Source: JALORV01 sp963724365 (lineage in GTDB: Bacteria > Pseudomonadota > Gammaproteobacteria > Burkholderiales > Burkholderiaceae_F). From it: a DNA stretch of 64,000 bases. The stretch's first letter is position 1; each line of letters opens with the position of its first letter. Under the pieces are notes generated by a model, which was not told the origin of the DNA, did no database searches, and saw only the letters and a program-made list of their open reading frames with translations. Positions 25,891-34,453 of this stretch are shown here, piece after piece. The stretch covers positions 1 through 64,000 of the forward strand of contig CAVRUR010000011.1 of NCBI GenBank assembly GCA_963724365.1, given 5' to 3'. The translations under genes were made by a program, and so were the position numbers.

Positions 25891-26481
25891 TCATGCAGTC
25901 GGCACCCGCAGCAAATGGAACGCCACCTGGCCGGCGCTTCCCTGCCGAACGATCTCGAGTCCGGCCTGCTGCGCCTGTTCCAGCGGCAACGGTGCCGGCG
26001 CCTCGAGGTAGATCAGGCCGTCGCTTGCCAGCAGGCGACGCGCCGCGTCGAGCGCCGGCCCCTGCAGGTGGGCGTCGAAGGGCGGATCGAGGAAGACCAC
26101 GTCGAACGAACCCGCCGGCAGGTCCGTCGCCACCGACAGCGCATCTCCTGCAACGATCTCGACCTGCTCGGCACCGAGGCGCGTCCGCGTGGCCCTCAGA
26201 CCCTCGAGCGCTCGCGCGTGCGCTTCGACCAACATCACTCGCCGGGCACCCCGCGACGCCAGTTCGAATCCGAGCGCGCCGGTGCCGGCAAAAAGATCGA
26301 GGCCTTGAAGCGCGGTCATGTCGGGCCGCAAGTGCAGCAGCCAGTTGAATGCCGTCTCGCGCACCCGGTCCGGCGTCGGCCGCAGGCCCGGGACATCGGG
26401 CACCGGCAGCAGCGTTCGCTTCCACGACCCGCCGACGATGCGCACCTGGCGCGGCGCGCCCTGCGATCGCTGGTCGCGCAT
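25891..26481 (-). CDS. rsmD: 16S rRNA (guanine-966-N2)-methyltransferase RsmD
   Basis: Methylates G966 of 16S rRNA using S-adenosylmethionine. The protein has 196 residues from ATG 26481. The start of the domain is QVRIVGGSWKRTLLPVPD, followed by RPTPDRVRETAFNWL. The SAM-binding motif is LDLFAGTGALGFELASRGA and the catalytic motif is VFLDPPF. In-frame codons upstream lack homology and would run into ftsY. It is divergent from ftsY across 105 bases that must hold both promoters. Confidence 0.95.
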   Translation of the reverse strand: MRDQRSQGAPRQVRIVGGSWKRTLLPVPDVPGLRPTPDRVRETAFNWLLHLRPDMTALQGLDLFAGTGALGFELASRGARRVMLVEAHARALEGLRATRTRLGAEQVEIVAGDALSVATDLPAGSFDVVFLDPPFDAHLQGPALDAARRLLASDGLIYLEAPAPLPLEQAQQAGLEIVRQGSAGQVAFHLLRVPTA

Positions 26482-26586
26482 TCCGGTCGAGTGAGCGTGC
26501 TTTGTTACACTCGTTCGCGACCTCGGGTGTAGCCCGCGTGTCTCGTCTTCCGCAGCACGCCCCGATCGCTTTCCCCGCATCGTTCA

Positions 26587-27534
26587 ATGATAAGCCCCGG
26601 TACTTCTGAAGGCGCCAAGGGCGGCTGGCTCGCGCGACTCAAGCGCGGCCTGTCGAAGACGCGTGTCAACATAGTCGGCCTGTTCTCGGGTGGCGTGGTC
26701 GACGACACATTTCTCGAAGAACTCGAAATGGCACTGATCGGGGCGGACGTTGGCGTGTCGACATCGTCGCAGCTGATCGAGGTCGTCCGCTCGGAGATCA
26801 AGCTCAAGGGATTGAAGTCGCAGGAGGAAGTACGGATCGCGCTGCGCGACGAGCTGGCACGGCGCCTTGCGCCCGTGGAAGGTCGCTTCGACCTGACGCA
26901 CGAACGGCCCTACGTCGTCATGGTGTGCGGCGTGAACGGGTCGGGCAAGACGACCTCGATCGGCAAGCTGGCCAAATGGTTCGCCGGACAGCAACGCTCG
27001 GTGCTGCTCGCTGCCGGAGACACCTTCCGCGCCGCTGCACGCGAACAGCTCGCCGTCTGGGGGGCGCGCAACAAGGTCGACGTCATTGCGCAAAGCGGCG
27101 GCGATCCGGCGGCGGTGGTCTTCGATGCGGTCTCGGCGGCCAGGGCGCGCGGGGTCGATGTGCTGATCGCCGACACGGCAGGCCGCTTGCCGACGCAAGC
27201 GCATCTGATGGAGGAACTCAAGCGCATCCGGCGCGCGCAGGACAAGGCGCTGCCGGGCGCGCCGCATGAGGTCATCCTCATCGTCGATGGCACCAACGGT
27301 CAGAACGCGCTGGCGCAGGTACAAGCCTTCGACGCGGCGGTCGGCCTGACGGGACTGGTCGTCACGAAGCTCGACGGTACCGCCAAGGGAGGCGTGCTGG
27401 CTGCGATCGCGGCCGCGCGCGGTGGCCGGCCCCTGCCGATCCTTTTCATCGGCGTCGGTGAAGGGATCGACGATCTGCAACCGTTTTCTGCCGTCGAGTT
27501 CGCCGACGCGCTGGTGGGCGGAGCCGTGCAGTGA
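26587..27534 (+). CDS. ftsY: Signal recognition particle receptor FtsY
   Basis: SRP receptor GTPase that docks ribosome-nascent chains at the membrane. The protein has 315 residues. An N-terminal N-domain follows only about 30 residues of basic sequence, so the long acidic A domain of E. coli FtsY is absent. The GTPase motifs are complete: GVNGSGKTT at residue 115, DTFRAAAREQL, ADTAGRLPT and TKLDGTAKGG, ending with IGVGEGIDDLQPF. Its last four bases (GTGA) overlap the ppx start. Divergent from rsmD, a common proteobacterial arrangement. Confidence 0.96.
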   Translation: MISPGTSEGAKGGWLARLKRGLSKTRVNIVGLFSGGVVDDTFLEELEMALIGADVGVSTSSQLIEVVRSEIKLKGLKSQEEVRIALRDELARRLAPVEGRFDLTHERPYVVMVCGVNGSGKTTSIGKLAKWFAGQQRSVLLAAGDTFRAAAREQLAVWGARNKVDVIAQSGGDPAAVVFDAVSAARARGVDVLIADTAGRLPTQAHLMEELKRIRRAQDKALPGAPHEVILIVDGTNGQNALAQVQAFDAAVGLTGLVVTKLDGTAKGGVLAAIAAARGGRPLPILFIGVGEGIDDLQPFSAVEFADALVGGAVQ

Positions 27535-28991
27535 ATCTCGCCGCCGTCGACCTCGGCTCGAACAGTTTCCGGCTCGAGATCGGCCGCGTCGAAGGCACGC
27601 ACATCGAGCGGCAGGGCTATTGGAAGGAAACAGTGCGGCTGGCGGCCGGACTCGACGACACCAACAAGCTCAGCAAGAAGTCGATTGAGACCGCGATCGA
27701 GACGCTCGCACGCATGAACGAACGCCTGCGCGGCATGCCGATCGAGCAGGTGCGCGCGGTCGGCACTCAGACCTTGCGCCAGGCGCGCAACGTTAACGAC
27801 TTTCTCGTGGAGGCGCAAAACGCGCTGGGTTATCCGATCGAAGTGATCTCGGGCCGCGAGGAAGCGCGTCTGGTGTTCGAGGGCTGCATGCACACACTGC
27901 CGCCGTCCAATCTGCGGCGGCTGGTCGTCGACATCGGCGGTGCATCGACAGAGATCATCGTCGGCCGGGGCTTCAGCGCGACCAACGCGGAATCGTTCAA
28001 GGTCGGCTGCGTGAACACGTCACTGCGCTTCTTCAAGGACGGACGTATCGACCGGCCGTCACTTAAGAAGGCGCAGGTGGCTGCCGCTGCCGAATTCGAG
28101 GAAGCAATTGCTGCGTTTTCGCGTGCGCAGTGGGAGGAAGCCTTCGGGTCCAGCGGAACGGTGGGCGCCGTCGCGGACATCATGCGCGCGCAGGGGTGGT
28201 CAGACGGCACCATTAACAGCGAGGGCCTGCTGAAGCTGCGTCATGCGATGCTCGATGCTGGCGAGATTCGTCGCATCCGCCTGGCCGGACTGAAGCCCGA
28301 CCGCCAGGAGGTCCTCGCCGGGGGTGTCGCCGTGCTTTCCGCGGTGTTCGACACGCTCGGCATCGACGAGATGCGGCCGGCCCGCGGTGCGCTGCGCGTC
28401 GGCGTGCTGTACGACCTGCTCGGGCGGCGCGAGCAGAATGACCTGCGCGATGCAACGGTCGAGCGCATGCTCGACCGTTTCGGCGTCGACCGGGAGCAGG
28501 CCGCACGCGTCGCCGCGACCGCCCGGCAACTGTATTCCCAACTGGCTCCTGCGGCCCCGGACGAGACCGTCAAGCGGCTCGCGTGGGCCGCATTGCTGCA
28601 CGAAGTCGGCTTCGCGATTTCGCACAGCGACTATCACAAGCACTCGGCCTACCTCGTACAACATGCGGACCTGGCGGGGTTCTCGACCTCGGACCAGGAG
28701 CACATCGCACTGCTGGTTCTCGGCCAGCGCGGCAACCTGCGCAAGGTCCACGCCGCACTCGAGGACCGTGACCGTTCCGCCAAGATTCTTGTACTCCGGC
28801 TTGCGGTGATCCTGAATCACGCGCGTCGCAGCGTGGAACTGCCACGATGGACTCTCAAATTCGGACGCAGCATTGAACTGGGCATCGACGCCGAGTGGCT
28901 CGGGCGCCATCCGCTGACCCAGTTCCTGCTGGAGGAGGAAGCGATGCACTGGTCCCGCGTCGGCATCGCCTTCATCGTGCGCACGCCTTAG
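27531..28991 (+). CDS. ppx: Exopolyphosphatase Ppx/GppA family
   Basis: Hydrolyses inorganic polyphosphate from chain ends, or guanosine pentaphosphate in GppA. It has 486 residues. The start is GTG 27531, overlapping the ftsY stop in GTGA, so the two are coupled. The actin-fold phosphate loops are AAVDLGSNSFRLEIGR and VVDIGGASTEIIVG, and the catalytic region ISGREEARLVFEG is present. The C-terminal HD-like domain reads AALLHEVGFAISHSDYHKHS. Length and the C-terminal domain favour Ppx over short GppA forms. It converges on sixA and ppk, the polyphosphate kinase genes. Confidence 0.93.
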   Translation: MNLAAVDLGSNSFRLEIGRVEGTHIERQGYWKETVRLAAGLDDTNKLSKKSIETAIETLARMNERLRGMPIEQVRAVGTQTLRQARNVNDFLVEAQNALGYPIEVISGREEARLVFEGCMHTLPPSNLRRLVVDIGGASTEIIVGRGFSATNAESFKVGCVNTSLRFFKDGRIDRPSLKKAQVAAAAEFEEAIAAFSRAQWEEAFGSSGTVGAVADIMRAQGWSDGTINSEGLLKLRHAMLDAGEIRRIRLAGLKPDRQEVLAGGVAVLSAVFDTLGIDEMRPARGALRVGVLYDLLGRREQNDLRDATVERMLDRFGVDREQAARVAATARQLYSQLAPAAPDETVKRLAWAALLHEVGFAISHSDYHKHSAYLVQHADLAGFSTSDQEHIALLVLGQRGNLRKVHAALEDRDRSAKILVLRLAVILNHARRSVELPRWTLKFGRSIELGIDAEWLGRHPLTQFLLEEEAMHWSRVGIAFIVRTP

Positions 28992-29037
28992 GCCGCCCGG
29001 GACAGCTCAGGCGCCGCGCGGCGTTGCAGCAATGGTG

Positions 29038-29502
29038 TCAGGCCAGGTCCGGACTGATCACCGCACGCAGGACAGTCCGCTCTTCGCCGTCCCGCTCGCG
29101 CGAGCTCAACCACCACACACCCGCCTTCTTCACCGACCAGTCCTGCACCTCGCCCGCCAGAAGGAAGCTGGCGACGTGGCCAAGGGTCGGCTGGTGGCCG
29201 ACGATCACGACGGGGACTTTGGCGCGGGGCCAGTCGGCGGCGTCGAGCACATCGCGCACGCCGGCCCCGGGAGCGATCTCGTCGACGGTGCGGAACTTGC
29301 GATGCGAGACGTCCGACAGTGCGCGCGCCGTCTGCTGCGCTCGAGTCGCCGGACTGACCAGGACCCTAGCGCTGTCCGGCAGTTGCGCATGCAGCCACTC
29401 GGCAATGCGGTGCGCCTGCTTCTCGCCGCGCGCCGTCAGCTTGCGGCCGAGGTCGGGCTCGCCGATGTCGGCTTCCGCGTGGCGCCAAAGGATGAGTTCC
29501 AT
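29038..29502 (-). CDS. sixA: Phosphohistidine phosphatase SixA
   Basis: Histidine phosphatase-superfamily protein of 154 residues. The catalytic N-terminal motif is LILWRHAEAD and the second histidine is in VIVGHQPTLGHV. In E. coli SixA dephosphorylates NPr of the nitrogen PTS, which would tie in with ptsN in this window; that is an inference. The WRHAEAD form of the RHG motif is the SixA type. The gene starts three bases after ppk on the same strand and is therefore probably in the same transcript. Confidence 0.92.
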   Translation of the reverse strand: MELILWRHAEADIGEPDLGRKLTARGEKQAHRIAEWLHAQLPDSARVLVSPATRAQQTARALSDVSHRKFRTVDEIAPGAGVRDVLDAADWPRAKVPVVIVGHQPTLGHVASFLLAGEVQDWSVKKAGVWWLSSRERDGEERTVLRAVISPDLA

Positions 29503-29505
29503 TCG

Positions 29506-31614
29506 TCAGACCACGATGCGTGGGGCGAGCCTGGCCAGCAGCATATGCTGCGCCGAAACCGCACTCGCGCCCCGGCGTGGCGGGCGGTAGTCGCCGTCGC
29601 TCGTCAGCACCCACGCATCGCGCGTGTCGTCGAGATAGGGCTTCAGCCCCTCGTCAATCACGCGCCGCGCGAGTTTGGGTTCCAGCACCTGCCAGGCCAC
29701 CTCGATGCGGCGGAACAGGTTGCGCCCCATCCAGTCGGCGCTCGACAGGTATACGCGGGGCTTGCCGCCGTTGCGGAAGTAATAGATGCGATGGTGCTCG
29801 AGGAAGCGCCCGACGATCGAGCGCACACGGATGTTCTCCGACAGACCCTTGACGCCGGGGCGCAGCGCGCAGGCACCGCGAACGATGAGGTCGACCTTCA
29901 CTCCGGCCTGCGAAGCCGCATACAGTGCCAGGATCGTTGCCTCGTCGGTGAGCGCGTTCATCTTCGCAATCACGCGCGCCGGCTTGCCTGACTTCGCAAA
30001 CTCCACCTCCGCCGCGAGGGCCACCAGCAGATTCCGATGCAGCGTGAACGGTGCCATCCACAGATGCTTCAGCCGTTCGACCTTGGTCAGGCTGGTGAGG
30101 TGCATGAACACCTTCTCGACGTCGTCGCAAATCTCGGGGTTTGCCGTCAGCATCCCGAAGTCGGTGTACAGCTTGGTCGTGGTCGTGTGGTAGTTGCCGG
30201 TGCCCAGGTGCGCGTAGGGCACAAGCCGCTGCTTGCCGCGTACCTCCTCGCGGCGCATCACCAGCGTCATCTTGCCGTGGGTCTTCAGCCCGACCACACC
30301 GTAAACGACCTGCGCGCCGACAGCCTCGAGACGCTCGGCAAGATTGATGTTGGCCTCTTCGTCGAAGCGTGCCTTCAACTCGACGATCACCGTGACTTCC
30401 TTGCCGCGGCGCGCCGCCTCCTCGAGGATGTCGACCGGCACGGAGCTGATGCCGGTGCGGTACAGCGTCATTCGGATTGCCACGACCTTGGCATCGACCG
30501 CCGCCTGGCGCAGGAACTCGATGACCGGCTCGAAACTCTCGAACGGATGATGCATCAGAATATCGCTGCGCCGGATCGCCTCGAACATGTCGGAACCCGT
30601 CGCAAGTTTCGTCGGCCATGCCGGCACGAACGGCGTCCAGCGCAAAGGCGGCTGCGTCAGGTGATCGACCAGCTGGTTCAGGCGCACCAGGTTGACCGGC
30701 CCGTCAACGCGGAACACCGCTTGCTCCGGCAACTGGAACTGTTCCTGCAGCAGCGCCTGCAGCGGCGGCGGACAGGTGGCCAGCACCTCGAGCCGGACCG
30801 CATTGCCGAAATGCCGCTGGGTCAGCTCCATGCGCATCGCCTGGCGCAGGTTGTGCACTTCGCGCTCGTCGACACTGAGGTCGGAGTCGCGCGTCACGCG
30901 AAACTGCGAAAAGCCGCCGATCTCGCGCCCGGGAAAGACGTCCTGCAAATGCGCCCGGATTACCGAGGACAGCATGACGAAGGCCTGCTTGCCCGGCACC
31001 AGCCGCGCCGGCAGCGGGATCACCCGCGGCAGCACGCGCGGCACCTTGAGGATGGCGGTGGCCGAGGGACGACCGAAGGCGTCCTTGCCTTCGAGCTGCA
31101 AGATGAAATTCAGCGACTTGTTCAACACCTGCGGAAACGGGTGTGACGGGTCCAGGCCGATCGGCGAGAGCAGCGGCCGGACCTCGCGCATGAAGTACTC
31201 GCGCACCCAGGCTCGCTGCGATTCATCGCGCTGCGCGTGGTTCAGCACGACGATGTCCCTGCGTTCGAGCGCAGGCATGATGGTCTGGTTGAAGAGCTGG
31301 TACTGCTGGAGCACCAGCAGGTGAGCCCGTTGCATGATCTCGGCGTAGGCAGCTGCCTGGGGCGAGGTGCCACCGGACTCGCGGATCTCCTCGCTCAGGT
31401 CGGAGATCCGCACCTCGAAGAATTCATCGAGGTTGGACGAGACGATGCAGATGTAGCGCAGGCGCTCGGCCAGCGGAACCGAGGGGCGCGTCGCCATCGC
31501 CAGCACGCGCTCGTGGAACGCGAGCATAGACAGCTCCCGGTTCAGGAAGAGCTCGGGGCTGGTCTGCAATTCGAACTTTCGCCTAGGCCGCTTGCGCTTG
31601 TTGTGACCGACCAT
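29506..31614 (-). CDS. ppk: Polyphosphate kinase Ppk1
   Basis: Reversibly polymerises ATP gamma-phosphate into inorganic polyphosphate. The protein has 702 residues. The N-domain phrase FLNRELSMLAFHERVL and head domain SSNLDEFFEVRISDL are followed by the two PLD-like catalytic domains. The autophosphorylated histidine is His446 with Lys448 in VGLKTHGKM, and the second HKD-like region is FLEHHRIYYFRNGG. All features of the family are intact. The start ATG 31614 is the only reasonable one. A Pho-box-like repeat lies just upstream. sixA follows in the same direction and ppx faces it from the other side. Confidence 0.97.
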   Translation of the reverse strand: MVGHNKRKRPRRKFELQTSPELFLNRELSMLAFHERVLAMATRPSVPLAERLRYICIVSSNLDEFFEVRISDLSEEIRESGGTSPQAAAYAEIMQRAHLLVLQQYQLFNQTIMPALERRDIVVLNHAQRDESQRAWVREYFMREVRPLLSPIGLDPSHPFPQVLNKSLNFILQLEGKDAFGRPSATAILKVPRVLPRVIPLPARLVPGKQAFVMLSSVIRAHLQDVFPGREIGGFSQFRVTRDSDLSVDEREVHNLRQAMRMELTQRHFGNAVRLEVLATCPPPLQALLQEQFQLPEQAVFRVDGPVNLVRLNQLVDHLTQPPLRWTPFVPAWPTKLATGSDMFEAIRRSDILMHHPFESFEPVIEFLRQAAVDAKVVAIRMTLYRTGISSVPVDILEEAARRGKEVTVIVELKARFDEEANINLAERLEAVGAQVVYGVVGLKTHGKMTLVMRREEVRGKQRLVPYAHLGTGNYHTTTTKLYTDFGMLTANPEICDDVEKVFMHLTSLTKVERLKHLWMAPFTLHRNLLVALAAEVEFAKSGKPARVIAKMNALTDEATILALYAASQAGVKVDLIVRGACALRPGVKGLSENIRVRSIVGRFLEHHRIYYFRNGGKPRVYLSSADWMGRNLFRRIEVAWQVLEPKLARRVIDEGLKPYLDDTRDAWVLTSDGDYRPPRRGASAVSAQHMLLARLAPRIVV

Positions 31615-31625
31615 AGTGATTCGCG

Positions 31626-31643
31626 ATGACGCTTCGATGACAA
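31626..31643 (-). promoter_or_regulatory. Pho-box-like tandem repeat upstream of ppk
   Basis: On the minus strand: TTGTCAT, four bases CGAA, GCGTCAT. This matches the 11-base periodicity of PhoB sites (CTGTCAT-N4-CTGTCAT) with 6/7 and 5/7 identities. It lies 12 bases before the ppk ATG, which is unusually close for a promoter-replacing Pho box. Candidate only. Confidence 0.4.
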
Positions 31644-31722
31644 CCGTACAATCGCCGGAATGGCCAGGACCACCGGGTTCGACTCATTCTAAGCGGTGCT
31701 TCTGCGCTTGATGCCCCGCCTT

Positions 31723-32403
31723 ATGAATGCAATCCCGACACCCGCCGCGCCGCTGATCGTGTTCGACCGCGTCGAAAAACGCTATGGCGGCAGAACGGTC
31801 ATCGACGAGTTGAGCTTCTCGATCTCACGCAACGAGTTCGTGTTGCTCTCAGGCCCCTCCGGCGCCGGCAAGTCGACCGTGATCCGGCTCATCGCCGCGC
31901 TCGAACTTCCGACCAGCGGCGTTATCCGCGTGGCCGGTGAGTCGCTGACAAACATGAAGAGACGAGCCCTGCCGCACCTGCGCCGATCGATCGGCATCGT
32001 GCTGCAGAACCTGATGCTGCTTGATGATCGAACGATCCTGCAGAACGTTGCCCTGCCCGTTGTCGCGGCTGGATTCCCCTGGGCCGAAGCAAGAACGCGC
32101 GCAGCCGCGGCGCTGCAGCGAGTCGGGCTGGACGAGGCCGCAGGTCGGGCGCGACCGCGCGAACTGTCGGGTGGCGCGCAGCAACGCGCGGCGCTGGCAC
32201 GCGCTCTCGTCAACCGGCCTGCGCTGCTGCTCGTCGATGAACCCACCGCGCATCTCGACCGCACCGCCGCAGCTGAGGTGATGAGGCTGCTGGAGCAGTT
32301 CGTAATCGCCGGGGTCACGGTGGTCATGGCCACGCACGGCGAGATGGCGTCAGTGCCTGCCCGCGCCCGCGTCATCGGGCTCGAAGCGCTGGCTTCGACA
32401 TGA
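31723..32403 (+). CDS. ftsE: Cell division ATP-binding protein FtsE
   Basis: ABC ATPase that with FtsX forms a divisome complex controlling septal peptidoglycan hydrolysis. About 226 residues. Motifs: Walker A GPSGAGKSTVIRLIAALE, Q-loop GIVLQNLMLLDDRTIL, signature ELSGGAQQRAALARALV and Walker B LLLVDEPTAHLD, with the switch His in VMATHGEM. The start is uncertain: ATG 31723 was chosen over ATG 31711 and GTG 31696 because homologues begin close to the LIVFDRVEKRY strand. The stop overlaps the ftsX ATG in ATGA. EnvC, the usual FtsX partner, is also encoded in this window. Confidence 0.93.
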   Translation: MNAIPTPAAPLIVFDRVEKRYGGRTVIDELSFSISRNEFVLLSGPSGAGKSTVIRLIAALELPTSGVIRVAGESLTNMKRRALPHLRRSIGIVLQNLMLLDDRTILQNVALPVVAAGFPWAEARTRAAAALQRVGLDEAAGRARPRELSGGAQQRAALARALVNRPALLLVDEPTAHLDRTAAAEVMRLLEQFVIAGVTVVMATHGEMASVPARARVIGLEALAST

Positions 32404-33305
32404 GTGCATTGGCTGAACGAGCATTCGCATTGCGGCGCACGGCCGCCATCGCCGGCGCCCGTCCGGGCACATTCCTGCTCAACATCCTGCTGTGCGCGAC
32501 GGGTCTCGCCATTCCCTTGTTCATTGCCGCGTTGCTGCACGCCGCAACTCCCTGGGCCCAGCGCATCACGGCAGGCCCCGAGATCAACGTCTTCGTCACG
32601 CTCGGCACCGCTCGATCCGACCTCGACTCGCTGAGGGGAAAACTCGCCGCCATCGAAGGCGTGGCCGACGTGCGTCTGATTCCGCGCGACCAGGCTTTCG
32701 CGGAGCTAAGCCGGCGCGCCGGGCTGGCGGGCACGGCCGACACGCGCTCGAATCCGCTGCCCGATGTCCTGGTGGCCCGCTTCGGCATCACGACCCAACC
32801 GGGTGTGGTCGAACGCGCTGCCGCGGCCGTCAAGGGCTGGGCCGGCGTCGATGCGGTCCAGTCGGACATCGAATGGCACCGTCGGCTGGCCGCGATCGGC
32901 CGGGCGCTTCTTGCGGTGCTGGCCGCTGTCGGCGCACTCGTCCTGGTCCTGATCATTCTCGTGCTGGTGACGGCGGCGCAGTCGCAGGTTCGATTGCGGT
33001 ACGACGAGACGGGCGTGCTGCAGCTGGTGGGTGCTCGGCCTTCGTTCATCGTTCGTCCCTACGCCTATGCGAGTGCACTGACCCTGGGACTGGGCGCAAT
33101 GCTTTCGCTGGCGCTTGCCGTCCTGGCGGTCAGGCTGATCGAGCCTCGGGTCGCGGCCCTCGCCGCTGTCTTTGGGCAGTCGCTCGACTGGCCGAGCCTT
33201 CCGCTGGGGTTTGCTGTCGTGTTCGTTGCAGCCGCGGCCGTCGTGGGCTGGGCCGCGGGATGGGTCGGAGCCAGTAATGCCGCTCAACGACCGGACCCGA
33301 AGTGA
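32400..33305 (+). CDS. ftsX: Cell division protein FtsX
   Basis: Membrane partner of FtsE that relays ATP hydrolysis to the periplasmic amidase activator EnvC. The protein has 301 residues, with four membrane segments: FLLNILLCATGLAIPLFIAA near the N-terminus, a large periplasmic loop (about residues 55-165), then ALLAVLAAVGALVLVLII, LTLGLGAMLSLALAVLA and LGFAVVFVAAAAVVGW. The conserved cytoplasmic phrase LRYDETGVLQLVGARPSFI follows the second segment. It overlaps ftsE by four bases. rpoH follows after 144 bases, the ftsE-ftsX-rpoH order of proteobacteria. Confidence 0.94.
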   Translation: MSALAERAFALRRTAAIAGARPGTFLLNILLCATGLAIPLFIAALLHAATPWAQRITAGPEINVFVTLGTARSDLDSLRGKLAAIEGVADVRLIPRDQAFAELSRRAGLAGTADTRSNPLPDVLVARFGITTQPGVVERAAAAVKGWAGVDAVQSDIEWHRRLAAIGRALLAVLAAVGALVLVLIILVLVTAAQSQVRLRYDETGVLQLVGARPSFIVRPYAYASALTLGLGAMLSLALAVLAVRLIEPRVAALAAVFGQSLDWPSLPLGFAVVFVAAAAVVGWAAGWVGASNAAQRPDPK

Positions 33306-33345
33306 GCGACTACTCACACTCTTGTAATACCATACAGGGCCGTAA

Positions 33346-33364
33346 CCCGATCAAATCAATCGGG
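33346..33364. repeat. Inverted repeat just upstream of the rpoH promoter
   Basis: CCCGAT, a seven-base spacer CAAATCA, then ATCGGG. The arms are perfect and end one base before the predicted -35 element. No T-run follows, so it is not a good ftsX terminator. It could be a second operator for rpoH. No regulator assigned. Confidence 0.45.
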
Positions 33365-33365
33365 A

Positions 33366-33395
33366 TTGAACCTTTGCTCAAACTGCCCTTCTAAA
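33366..33395 (+). promoter_or_regulatory. Predicted sigma-70-type promoter of rpoH
   Basis: -35 TTGAAC at 33366-33371 and -10 TCTAAA at 33390-33395 with an 18-base spacer. Both hexamers are 4/6 matches or better. The expected transcription start, about 33402, falls inside the CIRCE left arm, a typical place for HrcA repression. Predicted by eye. Confidence 0.5.
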
Positions 33396-33398
33396 TCG

Positions 33399-33425
33399 TT
33401 AGCACTCTTCAAGTGGGAGTGCTAG
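33399..33425 (+). promoter_or_regulatory. CIRCE operator (HrcA-binding site) upstream of rpoH
   Basis: TTAGCACTC, nine bases TTCAAGTGG, GAGTGCTAG. The CIRCE consensus is TTAGCACTC-N9-GAGTGCTAA, so 17 of 18 conserved positions match and the spacer is exactly nine. It lies 24 bases before the rpoH GTG and overlaps the predicted transcription start. HrcA is the known CIRCE repressor of groE and dnaK operons; its gene is not in this window. Confidence 0.9.
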
Positions 33426-33449
33426 GATTTACTCGAAAGGAGTGTCTGA

Positions 33450-34367
33450 GTGACCCGAAATCCGACTCGTACTGCCGTAGCCAACGCGCTCGTTCCTGCC
33501 GCGTCGCATGCCTTGGTTCTGCATCCGGGCAGCGTTGGCAGCATTGATGCATACATCCAGGCCGTCAATCGGGTGCCGTTGCTGACAGCGGACGAAGAAG
33601 TGCGGCTCGCGCGCGAGTTTCGCGAGAGCAGCGATCTGGATGCGGCCGGCCGCCTGGTCACGTCGCACCTGCGGCTGGTGGTTGCTGTTGCGCGCAATTA
33701 CCTCGGTTATGGCCTGCCGCACGCCGATCTGATTCAGGAAGGCAACATCGGCTTGATGAAGGCGGTCAAGCGCTTCGACCCCGAACGTGGCGTTCGCCTG
33801 GTCTCTTTTGCGCTGCACTGGATCAAGGCCGAGATCCATGAGTACATCCTGCGCAACTGGCGGCTCGTGAAAGTTGCTACCACCAAGGCGCAGCGCAAGT
33901 TGTTCTTCAACCTGCGCAGCATGAAGAAAGGGCTCGGCACGATGTCGCCGGACGAGGTTGACGGCGTCGCCCGTCAGCTGAACGTCAAGCCGGAGGAAGT
34001 CTCCGAAATGGAGACGCGGCTGTCCGGCGGTGACATTGCGCTTGAGGGCCGCATCGAGGACGGCGAAGAGGAGTTTGCCCCGATCGCCTACCTCGCGGAC
34101 GAGGACTCGGAGCCGACCGAAGTCCTGCAGCGCCGCCAGCACGACCTGATGCAGACGGAGGGCATGCGTGAGGCGGTCGGACAGCTTGATCCGCGCAGCC
34201 GTCGGATCATCGAGGCACGGTGGCTGAACGAGGACGCCGACGGCCGGGTCGGCACCGCCACGCTGCACGAACTGGCGGACGAATTTGGTGTGTCCGCGGA
34301 ACGAATTCGGCAGATCGAAGCCAAAGCATTGGAAAAGATGCGTGCGACGCTTGCGGCGTACGTGTAG
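33450..34367 (+). CDS. rpoH: RNA polymerase sigma-32 (heat-shock) factor RpoH
   Basis: Directs RNA polymerase to heat-shock promoters. The protein has 305 residues from GTG 33450, with AAAGGAG at 33436-33442 seven bases upstream. Region 2 reads LVTSHLRLVVAVARNYLGYG, DLIQEGNIGLMKAVKRFDP and RLVSFALHWIKAEIHEYILR. The RpoH box QRKLFFNLR, which distinguishes RpoH from other sigma factors, follows. Region 4 ends FGVSAERIRQIEAKALEKMR. It is preceded by a CIRCE element and followed by a strong terminator, so it is likely a separate transcription unit after ftsEX. Confidence 0.97.
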   Translation: MTRNPTRTAVANALVPAASHALVLHPGSVGSIDAYIQAVNRVPLLTADEEVRLAREFRESSDLDAAGRLVTSHLRLVVAVARNYLGYGLPHADLIQEGNIGLMKAVKRFDPERGVRLVSFALHWIKAEIHEYILRNWRLVKVATTKAQRKLFFNLRSMKKGLGTMSPDEVDGVARQLNVKPEEVSEMETRLSGGDIALEGRIEDGEEEFAPIAYLADEDSEPTEVLQRRQHDLMQTEGMREAVGQLDPRSRRIIEARWLNEDADGRVGTATLHELADEFGVSAERIRQIEAKALEKMRATLAAYV

Positions 34368-34453
34368 TCACGAATTGCGGCCGGGTCGGCCGCGAACGAT
34401 GTAGCAGGATCCGCCTCCGCTCCTCCCCCCTCTCCTCCGACGAGGCGGATGAT

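Noticed and set aside
34376..34392. GCGGCC/GGCCGC hairpin after rpoH as a terminator.
   Set aside because: It has no T-run, and a much better terminator lies about 60 bases downstream.
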